Notes: generated from the sequence alone by a model not told the origin. 64,000 nucleotides of DNA from Frigoribacterium sp. VKM Ac-2836 (GCF_013248995.1 NZ_JABRPK010000001.1:1-64000); one strand, 5' to 3'. Counted from the first letter of the stretch, positions 9,264 through 17,499 are shown. Program-made: numbers and translations.

Positions 9264-10001
9264 ATGACGAGAGCCAGCAGCGCCACCGTGGTCGACGCCG
9301 GTCGCGTCCTGCGCGCCGAGTTCGAGCCGTACCTGCCGCTGATGGACTTCTTCGCCGAGCTGCTCGGCCCACGGACCGAGGTCGTGCTGCACGACACGAG
9401 CGACCTGAGCCGGTCGATCGTGGCCCTGACCAACGGGCACGTGAGCGGCCGCAGCGTCGGGGGGCCGGCGACGGACCTCGTGCTCAAGGTGTTGCAGAAC
9501 CACGAGCACGACGATCGCGACTACCTGGCGAACTACCTGGCCGAGTCCCGCACGGGTGGCACGTTCCGCTCGTCGACCTTCTTCATCCGCGATGCCGGTG
9601 GTGACGTCGTCGGCATGCTCTGCCTGAACATCGACGACGAGCCGCTGACCCGGGCCCGTGACCTGCTCGCGGCCATCACCGCGACGACGGGGTTGGTCAA
9701 GGGGGCGACCCCGGGTGCGGACTCCGAGGCGATTCCCGTGTCGCCGACGGTCCCGATGGCGGCCGAGCGGCTGAGCATGAACGTCGACGAGCTCGCCCTC
9801 GACGGCGTCGCCCGCATCGTCGCGGCCCAGGGCGTCGAGCCGCATCGGATGACGCCCGACGAGAAGATCGCCGCCGTGCGCGAGATCGAGCGGGCAGGGG
9901 TGTTCCTGCTCAAAGGAGCGGTGGCCCAGGTCGCCGAGGCGCTGCACGTGTCCGAGCCCACGGTGTACCGGTACGTGCGGCAGGTGCGGAACGGCGGCTG
10001 A
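9264..10001 (+). CDS. YheO/DauR-like PAS-HTH transcriptional regulator
   Basis: The protein has 245 residues. The N-terminal YheO-type PAS domain (about residues 12-130) includes FAELLGPRTEVVLHD and the loop FIRDAGGDVVGMLCLNID. The C-terminal HTH_22 helix-turn-helix (about residues 195-245) ends with VAEALHVSEPTVYRYVRQVR. Relatives such as DauR respond to D-amino acids (family knowledge). Its divergent position beside an amino-acid transporter, aminotransferase and RidA suggests that it controls them. The GGAG before the ATG may be fortuitous, since TAACCT-N6-ATG looks like a leaderless start. Confidence 0.85.
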   Translation: MTRASSATVVDAGRVLRAEFEPYLPLMDFFAELLGPRTEVVLHDTSDLSRSIVALTNGHVSGRSVGGPATDLVLKVLQNHEHDDRDYLANYLAESRTGGTFRSSTFFIRDAGGDVVGMLCLNIDDEPLTRARDLLAAITATTGLVKGATPGADSEAIPVSPTVPMAAERLSMNVDELALDGVARIVAAQGVEPHRMTPDEKIAAVREIERAGVFLLKGAVAQVAEALHVSEPTVYRYVRQVRNGG

Positions 10002-10018
10002 GCGGCCTCACCGCAGGG

Positions 10019-10315
10019 TCAGAGCGGCGCGATGCTCTGCAAGAAGGCGAAGTGCCCACGAAGGGCCTGCGAGCCGGCCGGCGTGAGGGCTACCCAGGTG
10101 CGCGCCTGGCCCTTGGGTCGCTGCACGCGACGGAGGTCGACGTAGCCTGCCTCGGTCAGGGTGCGGAGGTGCTTGCTGAGGGTGGCGTCGGAGACGTCGA
10201 GCCCCTCGCGCAGGACCGCGAACTCGACCTCGCCACCCCGCGCCAGCATCGCGCAGATCTGCAGCCGTTGGGGGGCGTGGACGACCGGGTCGAAGACCGG
10301 CGCCGGGCTGCTCAC
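10019..10315 (-). CDS. Winged-helix transcriptional regulator
   Basis: The 98-residue single-domain winged helix-turn-helix protein contains RLQICAMLARGGEVEFAVLREGLDVSDATLSKHLRTLTEAGYV and a wing with KGQARTWVALT, a pattern common in small ArsR/MarR-like (HTH_34-type) repressors. GTG at 10315 overlaps the stop of the upstream membrane-protein gene by four bases. Such pairs usually consist of a repressor and the membrane protein whose operon it controls. Ends 17 bp from the convergent YheO-like gene. Confidence 0.8.
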   Translation of the reverse strand: MSSPAPVFDPVVHAPQRLQICAMLARGGEVEFAVLREGLDVSDATLSKHLRTLTEAGYVDLRRVQRPKGQARTWVALTPAGSQALRGHFAFLQSIAPL

Positions 10316-10803
10316 CGGGCGGCGCCGAGGGTGAGGTCGCTGCCCAGGCGGGTGCGGGCGGCGTGGTCGGCGACGGGACCGAGGGCGGCCATGAGGGCGC
10401 CGGCGATGGCTGCCGCCGTCATGACCTGCCAGGTGGGTGCGTCGCGGACGACGACCACGAAGGTCAGTGCGGCCACCACGGCCACGAACGAGATGATCGA
10501 CCACGGTGCCCCCAAGGCGAGGAAGCGCCAGCGTTCGGGGTTGGCGCGGGCGACGCCGACCTGGCGGGTGCGCCAGCGCGAGAGCGCGACGAGGCCGACG
10601 AGGCCGAGCAGCATCCAGACCGAGCCCCCTTCGCCGGAGCCGAGACCGCCGACCATGGTGGCGACGAGGAGGCCGCGGAGGACGTGCAGCCACCACGGCG
10701 AGCGGACGCGCGAGGCCATGCGGGCCTGGGCGTCGGTGGCCACGCGGAGCGCGGCGACTGGGTCGACGGGCGAGGACGAGTTGTCGTTCGAATGGCTTTC
10801 CAT
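10312..10803 (-). CDS. Membrane protein of unknown function paired with a regulator
   Basis: The protein has 163 residues: a soluble N-terminus of about 38 residues, then four hydrophobic segments (about 40-57, 62-78, 95-118 and 125-143). No catalytic motif is seen. It is translationally coupled to the winged-helix regulator downstream. The promoter at 10811-10840 carries two palindromes, so the unit is probably autoregulated. It appears to lack a leader: the -10 hexamer ends seven bases before the ATG. Confidence 0.7.
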   Translation of the reverse strand: MESHSNDNSSSPVDPVAALRVATDAQARMASRVRSPWWLHVLRGLLVATMVGGLGSGEGGSVWMLLGLVGLVALSRWRTRQVGVARANPERWRFLALGAPWSIISFVAVVAALTFVVVVRDAPTWQVMTAAAIAGALMAALGPVADHAARTRLGSDLTLGAAR

Positions 10804-10840
10804 GTCGGCAACACTAAGTGTTTCCGACTCGGAAAGTCAA
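10804..10840 (-). promoter_or_regulatory. Promoter with two palindromes for the membrane protein/regulator pair
   Basis: On the minus strand TTGACT (10840-10835), an 18-bp spacer and TAGTGT (10816-10811) precede the ATG by seven bases. TTTCCGA-G-TCGGAAA fills the spacer and AACACT-T-AGTGTT covers the -10. Both are good repressor-site candidates for the winged-helix protein. Confidence 0.55.
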
Positions 10841-10914
10841 GGGATGCGAGCGAGGATCGCGCCGTGAGGTCTCGGCGCGACGTCCGATGTCATGCCCGGC
10901 AGCAGGGGAGTCGC

Positions 10915-10970
10915 ACCACCGACGTGGTGTCGAACCACCGAAGCCAGTGGTTCGACACCACGTCGGTGGT
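10915..10970. repeat. Long 3' hairpin, copy A of a dispersed family
   Basis: Perfect 24-bp arms (10915-10938 and 10947-10970) enclose an 8-base loop. Each arm holds two modules of the form CGnACCrCC. The hairpin lies 62 bp beyond the stop of the MarR gene and is a likely terminator or mRNA-end stabiliser. Confidence 0.7.
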
Positions 10971-11032
10971 TCGACCTCGACATGCGCGTGTGGAGCCGGC
11001 AGGGGCGCACGCGACGACCGCGGCCAGGGGCG

Positions 11033-11503
11033 TCAGGAGGCCGCCTCGCGGGCGGCGGCGTCGAGGGCCGCAGCGATGCCGTCGAGTTGGGGGAGGGCTT
11101 CGGCGATGGTCTCGTCGGTGCCCGTGGTCGAGAGGACGTACTGGTAGGCCTCGCGCAGGATGGTCGTGGTGTCTTCGCCCTGGGCCGTCAGGTGCAGGAA
11201 CAGACTGCGGCGATCGCCCGGGTGCCGGGTGCGGGTCACATGGCCCGACTTCTCGAGCCGGTCGACGACGGCAGTCGTCGCCCCGGTACTGAGCAGCAGC
11301 TCGTTCGAGAGGGTGCCGGGGGTCATGCCCGGTGTCTCGCCGATCGCGACCAGGGCCGAGAGCTCGGTGTGACCCATTCCGAGGGCCTTGGCGGCGTGGA
11401 GCCGGTATCGCCGATGCGCCTCGTCGAGGGTACGGAGGGTCGTCGCGAGTCGCCGGACGGACTCCGGATGGTTCTCCGGGGTGGCGGGAAGATCAGGACT
11501 CAC
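11033..11503 (-). CDS. MarR-family transcriptional regulator
   Basis: The 156-residue protein has a winged-helix core: LGMGHTELSALVAIGETPGMTPGTLSNELLLSTGATTAVVDRLEKSGHVTR, then the wing with HPGDRRSLFLHLT. MarR proteins are dimeric repressors that often sense small phenolics or oxidants (family knowledge). Start GTG at 11503 has no ribosome site, but TACCCT lies six bases upstream, matching the leaderless pattern of this window. It stands alone; the ligand and targets cannot be inferred. Confidence 0.85.
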   Translation of the reverse strand: MSPDLPATPENHPESVRRLATTLRTLDEAHRRYRLHAAKALGMGHTELSALVAIGETPGMTPGTLSNELLLSTGATTAVVDRLEKSGHVTRTRHPGDRRSLFLHLTAQGEDTTTILREAYQYVLSTTGTDETIAEALPQLDGIAAALDAAAREAAS

Positions 11504-11583
11504 GATTGCAGGGTACCGAGCATCCCGCCGAGTGTCGGCGATGCAGCGCAGAACGGATGACCCGGTCGGGTGTGACGCCCCGC

Positions 11584-12324
11584 TCAGGCGACCTGGTGCA
11601 CCACGTAGCTCGCGACGAAGCCGAGTACCGTCACCAGTCCCGTCAGCGTCTGCGTCTTGCGGAAGGCCTCAGGGATCATCGTGTCGCAGATCATCGCGAG
11701 GATGGCCCCGGCGGCGAACGCCATGACGAAAGACTGCCCGCCCTCGGGCACCCCACCCAGCAGGACGTACCCGCCGAGGGCGGACAGGGCGCACACCACG
11801 GCGATGCCCGACCAGAGGCCGAAGACGTACCGGGCGGACCGACCCGACGACTTGAGGTCGGCCGTGCTCGACATGCCCTCGGGGAAGTTCGAGATCACCA
11901 CGGCGACCAGCACGGCGATGCTGAGCGACCCGCCACCCGTCAGGCTGACGCCCTGGACGGCCGTCTCGGGGACACCGTCGAGCAAGGCTCCGAGGGCGAT
12001 CCCGAGGCCTGTGCCCGAGCTGGCCGACCCACGGCGATGGTGCTTGTGCCGGAATCCGCCGTGCTCGAGCAGTTGATCCAGGACGACGTACACGACGGCG
12101 CCCGCAAGGAAACCGCCGAGGGTCGGGGCGAGCCCCCCGCTGGTCGTAGCCTCGTCGACGAGATCGAACGACAGCGCGGAGATCAGGACGCCGGCACCGA
12201 ACGCCATGACGAGGGCTACGGCCTCGCGGGGCACCTTGACGAACCACGACACCGCCGCCCCGACGACGAGGGAGAGGCCCGAGAGCAGACCAGCGAGAGC
12301 GGCGAGGAGAAGTGGTGACGGCAC
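11584..12324 (-). CDS. ZIP-family divalent metal transporter
   Basis: The protein has 246 residues and about eight hydrophobic segments. A His-rich loop (GGFRHKHHRR, about residues 90-99) lies between segments three and four. The metal-site motifs of the ZIP core are seen as DGVPE in segment IV and SNFPEGM in segment V. Note Asp-Gly-Val-Pro-Glu where many ZIPs have His-Asn-xx-Glu, so metal preference may differ. Start GTG at 12324. Likely imports zinc, iron or manganese. It is not near a Zur box. Confidence 0.85.
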   Translation of the reverse strand: MPSPLLLAALAGLLSGLSLVVGAAVSWFVKVPREAVALVMAFGAGVLISALSFDLVDEATTSGGLAPTLGGFLAGAVVYVVLDQLLEHGGFRHKHHRRGSASSGTGLGIALGALLDGVPETAVQGVSLTGGGSLSIAVLVAVVISNFPEGMSSTADLKSSGRSARYVFGLWSGIAVVCALSALGGYVLLGGVPEGGQSFVMAFAAGAILAMICDTMIPEAFRKTQTLTGLVTVLGFVASYVVHQVA

Positions 12325-12380
12325 AAGAACAGGTGTAGTCCGGGGTGGGGCCGTTCGATCGGCAGCGACTGCCGGACACG

Positions 12381-12425
12381 CAGGAGGCGCGATGCTGGTC
12401 TCGAGGACCGGCGCCGCGCCTCCTG
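12381..12425 (-). terminator. Hairpin terminator built from an inverted GGAGGCGCG pair
   Basis: Arms CAGGAGGCGCG (12381-12391) and CGCGCCTCCTG (12415-12425) with extra pairing inside (GGTC/GACC). It lies 11 bp past the stop of the SDR gene. No T-tract is present, as is common in high-GC actinobacteria. Confidence 0.6.
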
Positions 12426-12435
12426 AGGTCGCCGC

Positions 12436-13116
12436 TCAGTAGTCGATGCGGCCCCGACGGTCGTGGAACTCACCGGTGGGTCCGTCGGACCCGAGCAGGG
12501 CGAGGGCGACGGTGGCGTCCGTGCCCTCGGTTACGGTCTGGTGGCCGCCGTGCCCGTTGAAGTCCGTCGCGGTGTAGCCAGGGTCGCTGACGTTGACCCG
12601 GACGGTCGGGAGGTTCTTGGCGTATTGCACGGTCAGTGCGATGACGGCTGCCTTCGATGACGCGTAGGGGACGGCGGCGACGGGGTACTCGTCGTGGCCC
12701 TCGGTGCTCAACCAGCGCGGCCAACCGACGCCAGAGGCGACGTTGACGATCACGGGACGTCGGGAGCGGTGTAGCAGCGGCAGAGCGGCCTGCGTCACGC
12801 GGACGAGGCCGACGACGTTGACGTCGAGCACCTCCTGCAGGCTCTCGGGGGTGAGGTCGTCGACGCCGAACGACGAACCAAGGACCCCCGCGTTGTTGAC
12901 CAGGACGTCGAGCTCGGGCAGGGAGTGGATCGCTGCGTCGACGCTCGTCTGGTCGGTGACGTCGAGCTGCACGGCGTGGGCGCCGAGGGCCCGGACGGCG
13001 TCGCCCGAGTCGAGGTCGCGCATGCCGGCGTACACGGTGTGGCCCGCCTCGAGCAGGCGGCGGGCGGTCTCGAGTCCGAGGCCCTTGTTGGCCCCGGTGA
13101 TGAGTGTGGTGGTCAT
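12436..13116 (-). CDS. Short-chain dehydrogenase/reductase (SDR)
   Basis: The protein has 226 residues. The Rossmann motif TGANKGLG (about residues 7-14) is followed by LDVTDQ, the structural NNAG and the catalytic PYASSK (Tyr about residue 155, Lys 159) with the upstream Ser in NVASGVG. The arrangement fits classical NAD(P)-dependent SDRs. The substrate is unknown. It stands alone on the minus strand, followed by a hairpin terminator. Start ATG at 13116; the overlapping upstream ATG runs into a stop after three codons. Confidence 0.85.
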   Translation of the reverse strand: MTTTLITGANKGLGLETARRLLEAGHTVYAGMRDLDSGDAVRALGAHAVQLDVTDQTSVDAAIHSLPELDVLVNNAGVLGSSFGVDDLTPESLQEVLDVNVVGLVRVTQAALPLLHRSRRPVIVNVASGVGWPRWLSTEGHDEYPVAAVPYASSKAAVIALTVQYAKNLPTVRVNVSDPGYTATDFNGHGGHQTVTEGTDATVALALLGSDGPTGEFHDRRGRIDY

Positions 13117-13276
13117 GGGTCCATGTTGCGCCCGACCCCGCCCCGGCACCCAGGCTCCGCACGACCACCGGTACGCCCCCGGGCGATCCGGCCGGGGGCG
13201 GATCGCTCCTCGTGCGCATGACCGGACCGCCGTCGATGGTGGCGACGGCGGCCGTCTGAGGGTGCGAGTGCTCGGG

Positions 13277-13861
13277 TCAGCTGTCGCGGGCCGCGTCCTG
13301 GACTGCACGGGCTCGCGCCTTGATCGCCTGGATGACCTCGGTCTTGGCGTCGGCGTAGTCGTTCATGTCGTCCCAGTGGCGCCCGAGCAGGTCGCGCTTG
13401 ACGCCGGCGTAGAGCTCTCTGTCGGCGATGTCGGTGCGCAGGTGGTCGCGCAGGAGCACGTACTCGTCGATGGCCTCGGCGCCCTGCTCGTAGACGTGCA
13501 CGTGGACACTGCGCTCGGGAGTCCGCACGAGCCGATGCCCGGGTTCGCGCACCCGCAGCTCGTACCCCGCGGCGAGCAGCAAGTCGAGATAGTCCTCTTC
13601 GGCGGTGATGTCGGGCACGGCGACCACGACGTCGACGATCGGCTTCGCCGCCAGCCCGGGCACCGAGGTCGAGCCGATGTGCTCGACCACGACGTCGAGG
13701 CCGGACGGCGCGAGGGCTTCGACGATGCGGCGGCGGTGCTCGGCGAAGGCGACCGGCCAGCGCTCGTCGTAGTCGCGCAGCTCGACGTGGACCGCCTCGG
13801 GCCCGCCCACGATCTCGGTGGTCGTGACGTCGGGGCGGCGGGGCGTTCGGTCGGTGGGCAT
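13277..13861 (-). CDS. GrpB family (UPF0157) nucleotidyltransferase-fold protein
   Basis: The protein has 194 residues. The family signature HIGSTSVPGLAAKPIVDVVV spans about residues 60-79 and contains the Asp pair expected of a nucleotidyltransferase-like fold. YDERWP upstream and the C-terminal YADAKTEVIQAI are also typical. Function is not established for the family. Start ATG at 13861 follows AGGA with six bases spacing. No operon partner is obvious. Confidence 0.8.
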   Translation of the reverse strand: MPTDRTPRRPDVTTTEIVGGPEAVHVELRDYDERWPVAFAEHRRRIVEALAPSGLDVVVEHIGSTSVPGLAAKPIVDVVVAVPDITAEEDYLDLLLAAGYELRVREPGHRLVRTPERSVHVHVYEQGAEAIDEYVLLRDHLRTDIADRELYAGVKRDLLGRHWDDMNDYADAKTEVIQAIKARARAVQDAARDS

Positions 13862-13920
13862 CACGAGATCCTGCCAGACCCCGGCGCCGGTCGCGCGGAT
13901 CGCCCCTCGGGTCCGTTCTC

Positions 13921-14418
13921 TCAGCCCTCGCTCGAGTCGGACCAGACCGCCTTCGCGCCCGAGTCGCCGATGCGCACCGTCGTGACGATGCCACCGACGG
14001 CCGCGACGGCGACCGCAGCGGTGAGCACGATGCCGACGCTCCTCCGCGTCCCCTTCTTCAGGGTGGGATGCGGCCGCTTCGCGTCCGGGGTCAGCACGAA
14101 GTGCTGCCACGCCCACTGCCCCACGGCGACGACGAACACGGCGATCGCCCAGGGCAACAGCGTGTCGCCCAGTTGTGTGTGCATCTCGAGCAGGGCGCTG
14201 TGCCCGACCCGCTCCTCGAGCGATTCGCCCGACGAGGTCGCGAGGGGCACCGCGACGAGCGAGACGAGGGCGACGAGCGGCGTGATGAGTCCCAACCGTC
14301 GGCGCAGTCGTGACGACACGGCGCCGGCCACGATCAGCAGCGAAGCCGTCGGGAAGGCGACCGTGACGAGGTGCACGATCAGCGGGTGGAGGGGGAGTCC
14401 GTTCAGTTGCCAGTCCAT
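13921..14418 (-). CDS. DUF2231-like four-helix membrane protein
   Basis: The protein has 165 residues. It begins with LPLHPLIVHL and a Phe-Pro pair, the hallmark of DUF2231 membrane proteins, and has four hydrophobic segments (about 8-33, 42-60, 84-103 and 127-147). Conserved His residues in the first and third segments suggest heme or metal binding, but the biochemical role is unknown. The 5' side carries the pentamer repeat at 14438-14461. Confidence 0.7.
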   Translation of the reverse strand: MDWQLNGLPLHPLIVHLVTVAFPTASLLIVAGAVSSRLRRRLGLITPLVALVSLVAVPLATSSGESLEERVGHSALLEMHTQLGDTLLPWAIAVFVVAVGQWAWQHFVLTPDAKRPHPTLKKGTRRSVGIVLTAAVAVAAVGGIVTTVRIGDSGAKAVWSDSSEG

Positions 14419-14437
14419 GGTGTCTTTCTTCTGGGTC

Positions 14438-14461
14438 GGTGAGGTGAGGTGAGGTGAGGTG
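14438..14461. repeat. Tandem pentamer GGTGA repeat
   Basis: Four complete GGTGA units and a partial fifth lie between the DUF2231-like gene and the next minus-strand gene. Such a tract may vary in copy number and sits 20 bp upstream of the DUF2231-like start codon. Confidence 0.7.
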
Positions 14462-14482
14462 GGTCGGGGTGAGCTGTTGGGC

Positions 14483-15286
14483 TCAGGCGTGGCGTCCGGG
14501 AGAGGTCTCGCGACGAGTCGACACGGTCATCGCCGTCACCACCCCGGCGATCGCCACGAGAAAGACGAGGCTCGTCGCGGTCGGGCCCAGCCCGAGTCCT
14601 CCATCGGTCCGGGCTTGCGAGAGGAGGTCGCCGAGAGACGCGCCCAACGGCCGGGTGAGCACGTAGGCCGCCCAGAAGGCGACCACCGCGCCGAGGCCGA
14701 GGACACGGTGAGCGAGGGCGACGAGAGCGATCGCTCCCGCGAAGACGAGCGCCGACGACAGGTACCCGAGGGCGAGCTGCTCGCCGAGGAGGTCGCCGAC
14801 GGCGGTGCCGAGGGCGAAGGTCACCAGGATGGTCGCCCAGTAGAAGCCCTCACGGCGACGGGTCGTGATGTCGTGCACCGACAGCGTCCGCTCGACCGAG
14901 TACCAGACGCCGAACACCACGGCGAGTGCGACGGCGAAGACGATCGTCGAGGTCCACAGACTCACCGCGAGCGAGTCGGTGAGGGTGTCGGTCAGCAGTG
15001 TCCCCACGACGCTGATGAGCACCACCGTGAGCCAGTAGACCCAGGGCACGTACCGTCGCGTCCTGAATTGCAGCACGAGAGCGACGACGAGCAGCGCCGT
15101 CATGACCACGCTGGTGACCGTCAGGCCGAGACCGAGGCCGTCGTTCAAGAAGTCGGCGAACGTCTCGCCCACCGTGGTGCACAGCACCTTGACCACCCAG
15201 AAGGCCAACGTGACCTCGGGGACCTTGTTCAGCAGCGACGCGGGTCGGCGGATCGCCGGCTCGGTGCGTTCGGCTCGTGTCGTCAT
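14483..15286 (-). CDS. COG4705-like membrane protein with internally duplicated GETxADFL units
   Basis: The protein has 267 residues and about eight hydrophobic segments. The motif KVPEVTLAFWVVKVLCTT followed by VGETFADFLN (about residues 21-49) recurs in diverged form as FALGTAVGDLLGEQL near residues 156-170, pointing to an internal repeat. This architecture resembles COG4705 membrane proteins of unknown function. It faces a divergent PAP2-DedA-two-component cluster. Its promoter carries the same direct-repeat site as the divergent one, so it is probably a target of that system. Confidence 0.7.
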   Translation of the reverse strand: MTTRAERTEPAIRRPASLLNKVPEVTLAFWVVKVLCTTVGETFADFLNDGLGLGLTVTSVVMTALLVVALVLQFRTRRYVPWVYWLTVVLISVVGTLLTDTLTDSLAVSLWTSTIVFAVALAVVFGVWYSVERTLSVHDITTRRREGFYWATILVTFALGTAVGDLLGEQLALGYLSSALVFAGAIALVALAHRVLGLGAVVAFWAAYVLTRPLGASLGDLLSQARTDGGLGLGPTATSLVFLVAIAGVVTAMTVSTRRETSPGRHA

Positions 15287-15293
15287 GCGGACG

Positions 15294-15399
15294 ACCCTCG
15301 CGAAGCCGGTCCCAGAAACCCCCCAGACACCGGATCGAGGAGGCGCGGGTCGGCTCGATCCCGCCGCTGGGCGGTTTCTGGGAGGGGCGCGACGAGCCT
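15294..15399. promoter_or_regulatory. Symmetrical divergent promoters with OmpR-like direct-repeat sites
   Basis: Each promoter has the 15-mer TGGGnGGTTTCTGGG (plus strand 15368-15382; minus strand 15325-15311), containing two CTGGG units 11 bp apart. Each is separated by exactly 11 bp from a -10-like hexamer (GAGCCT at 15394-15399; GAGGGT on the minus strand at 15299-15294). The start codons follow six and seven bases later. Between them lies a GATCGAG/CTCGATC inverted repeat (15333-15360). Confidence 0.6.
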
Positions 15400-15405
15400 C
15401 GAGCC

Positions 15406-16215
15406 ATGACCGAACTCGACCGACGACCCCTGGTGACGTCCCCGGGGGGACGACCCGCGCCTCCTGCCTCTCGTCCCGCTCGTCGGTCGGTCCGCCGCGA
15501 CGTCGGGATCGCGGCGGCGGGCGGGATCGGCGTCGTCGCCGTCGCCGCGGCCGGTCTCGCGATCACGTCGGGTGCCGGGGGAGTCGCGGCGGCCGACCTG
15601 GCCGTCGTCCAGAGCATCAGCGGGATGCACTCGCCTCTGCTCGATGCCGGGGCGCTGCTGATCGACCGCCTGCTCGGACCGCAGCTCGGGATGGCGCTCG
15701 TCCTGCTGTTCGCCGTCGCCGTCTGGGTGACGACCCGCCGAGTCGTGGAGGCCCTGACGGTCCTCGGCGTCGCCCTGCTGCCGTGGGCGGCGGCCGAGAC
15801 GATGAAGGTGGTCGTCGGGCGCGACCGACCCGACCCGCGCCTCCTGGTCGACCCCCTTCTGATCGAGCCGCACTCGTTCTCGTTCCCCAGCGGCCACACC
15901 GCCCTGGCGACCGGTCTCGCCCTGGCGATCGTGCTCGTCGTGAGGGGACGGCGTGCGTGGCGCCTGGTCGCCGTCGTGGCCGCGCTCGGCGTCGTCGTCG
16001 TGGCGGCGTCCCGCGTCTGGATCGGCGTGCACTACCCCACCGACACGGTCGCGTCGACGGTGCTCGGCTGCTCGGTCCTCGCGCTCGTCCTGCCCTCCTG
16101 GCGGCGGCTGGTCGACCGCTTCGACCCCGTCGACCGCCTCGACCGCTTCGACCGACGGACGACCATCCCACCCCTTGCCGCGACGGCACCCGACTCCGAA
16201 CGGAACCACCCATGA
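15406..16215 (+). CDS. PAP2-family phosphatidate/undecaprenyl-pyrophosphate phosphatase
   Basis: The protein has 269 residues and about six membrane segments. The three PAP2 motifs are complete: KVVVGRDRP (about residues 129-137), FPSGH (about 164-168) and SRVWIGVHYPTD (about 203-214), which hold the catalytic His residues. These enzymes remove phosphate from lipid phosphates such as undecaprenyl pyrophosphate or phosphatidate (family knowledge). The first gene of a four-gene unit with DedA and the two-component system. The start has no ribosome site; GAGCCT-N6-ATG suggests leaderless translation. Confidence 0.88.
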   Translation: MTELDRRPLVTSPGGRPAPPASRPARRSVRRDVGIAAAGGIGVVAVAAAGLAITSGAGGVAAADLAVVQSISGMHSPLLDAGALLIDRLLGPQLGMALVLLFAVAVWVTTRRVVEALTVLGVALLPWAAAETMKVVVGRDRPDPRLLVDPLLIEPHSFSFPSGHTALATGLALAIVLVVRGRRAWRLVAVVAALGVVVVAASRVWIGVHYPTDTVASTVLGCSVLALVLPSWRRLVDRFDPVDRLDRFDRRTTIPPLAATAPDSERNHP

Positions 16216-16841
16216 CCCTCTTCGACCCGCAGACGTTGCTGACCGCACTCGGCCCCTGGGCCCTGGGCGGTGTGTCCCTCATGGTCTTCATCGAGTCCGG
16301 GCTGCTCTTCCCGTTCTTGCCCGGTGACTCGCTGCTCGTGACGGCGGGGCTGCTGCACGAGGGCCTCGGCCTGAGCGTCGTGGCGATCGCTCTCTGCGCC
16401 TTCGTGGCCGCCGCCGCGGGGGACCAGGTCGGGTTCTTCCTGGGGCACCGGTTCGGCCGACGGTGGTTCCGGCCCGACGCCCGGGTGCTGAAGACGGCGC
16501 ACCTCGAGCGGGCCGAGGTCTTCTTCGCGCGGCACGGCGGCCCGGCCCTCGTCCTCGGTCGCTTCGTGCCGGTGGTGCGCACCTTCGTCCCGCTCGCGGC
16601 CGGAACCGGCGGCTACCCCTACCGCCGGTTCGTCGTGTGGAACCTTACCGGGGCGTTCCTCTGGGCCGTGGGCATGACCGTGCTCGGCTCGCTCCTCGGC
16701 GGGCTGCCGTTCGTCGCCGATCACATCGATCTGCTCGCCATCGGGCTCGTCGCGGTGTCGGTGCTGCCCCTCGCCCTCTCGGCCGTGCGACGATCGGCAG
16801 GGACACGACGGCGGAAGGAGGCCCTGGGTGACCGATCCTGA
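16212..16841 (+). CDS. DedA-family membrane protein
   Basis: The protein has 209 residues. DedA signatures are FIESGLLFPFLPGDSLLV near the N-terminus, the Gly-rich GDQVGFFLGHRFG and, further on, FARHGGPALVLGRFVPVVRTFVPLAAGTG with the essential arginines. Family members are implicated in undecaprenyl-phosphate or lipid recycling across the membrane (family knowledge), which fits its coupling to the PAP2 phosphatase: its ATG overlaps that stop by four bases. It overlaps the response-regulator gene by 14 bp. Confidence 0.9.
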   Translation: MTLFDPQTLLTALGPWALGGVSLMVFIESGLLFPFLPGDSLLVTAGLLHEGLGLSVVAIALCAFVAAAAGDQVGFFLGHRFGRRWFRPDARVLKTAHLERAEVFFARHGGPALVLGRFVPVVRTFVPLAAGTGGYPYRRFVVWNLTGAFLWAVGMTVLGSLLGGLPFVADHIDLLAIGLVAVSVLPLALSAVRRSAGTRRRKEALGDRS

Positions 16842-17499
16842 TCCGCGCCCGCGCCTCCTGCTGGTCGAGGACGACCCCGCGCTGGGGCCGATCGTCGCCG
16901 ACGTGCTCGCCGAGGCGTGGCGCGTCGACCTCGTGGCCGACGGCCGCCGGGGGCTCGACGTCGCCCGCACCGGCGTCCACGCCGTGCTGGTCGTCGACCG
17001 ACGCCTGCCCGGTCTCGACGGCACCGCCCTCGTCGCGGCCCTGCGGCGCGAGCACGTGACCACGCCCGTGCTGATGCTGACCGCGCTCGGCTCGACGGCC
17101 GACCGGGTCGAGGGGCTCGACCTGGGTGCCGACGACTACCTCGTCAAGCCGTTCGAGTTCGACGAACTGTTCGCTCGACTGCGGGCCCTGACCCGGTCGT
17201 TCGCCTCGCACGAGCCCTGGCTCGATGTCGGCGCCGCCCGGTTCTTCCCCGAGAGCCGCATCGTGGTCACCCCGTGGTCGAGTCGGGTGGTGCTGAGCGA
17301 CCGTGAGGCCGGGCTGCTGGGTGCGCTCGCCGAGCGGCCCGACCACACGTTCGACCGGGCCGAGTTGTTGGCCGCGGTGTTCCCGCGCGGCGAGCAGCTC
17401 GGCACCGTCGACACCTACGTCAGCTACCTGCGACGCAAGCTCGACCGCGACGTCGTGCTGACGGTGCGCGGGCGCGGCTACCGGATCGGGGCACTGTGA
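16828..17499 (+). CDS. OmpR/PhoB-family response regulator
   Basis: The protein has 223 residues. The receiver domain (about 9-120) has the acidic pair ED (15-16), phospho-acceptor Asp in VVDRRLPG (about 53), Thr in LTALGS (about 80) and Lys in YLVKPFE (about 103). The C-terminal winged helix (about 135-222) ends with the usual VRGRGYRIG. Start GTG at 16828 follows AAGGAGG. The kinase gene overlaps by four bases. The 11-bp spaced repeats at 15311-15382 are a plausible binding site. Confidence 0.92.
   Translation: MTDPDPRPRLLLVEDDPALGPIVADVLAEAWRVDLVADGRRGLDVARTGVHAVLVVDRRLPGLDGTALVAALRREHVTTPVLMLTALGSTADRVEGLDLGADDYLVKPFEFDELFARLRALTRSFASHEPWLDVGAARFFPESRIVVTPWSSRVVLSDREAGLLGALAERPDHTFDRAELLAAVFPRGEQLGTVDTYVSYLRRKLDRDVVLTVRGRGYRIGAL

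Noticed and set aside
14438-14461. Pentamer repeat as phase-variation switch
   Set aside because: Only four to five imperfectly bounded units and no evidence of a frame effect; it lies outside the coding sequence.
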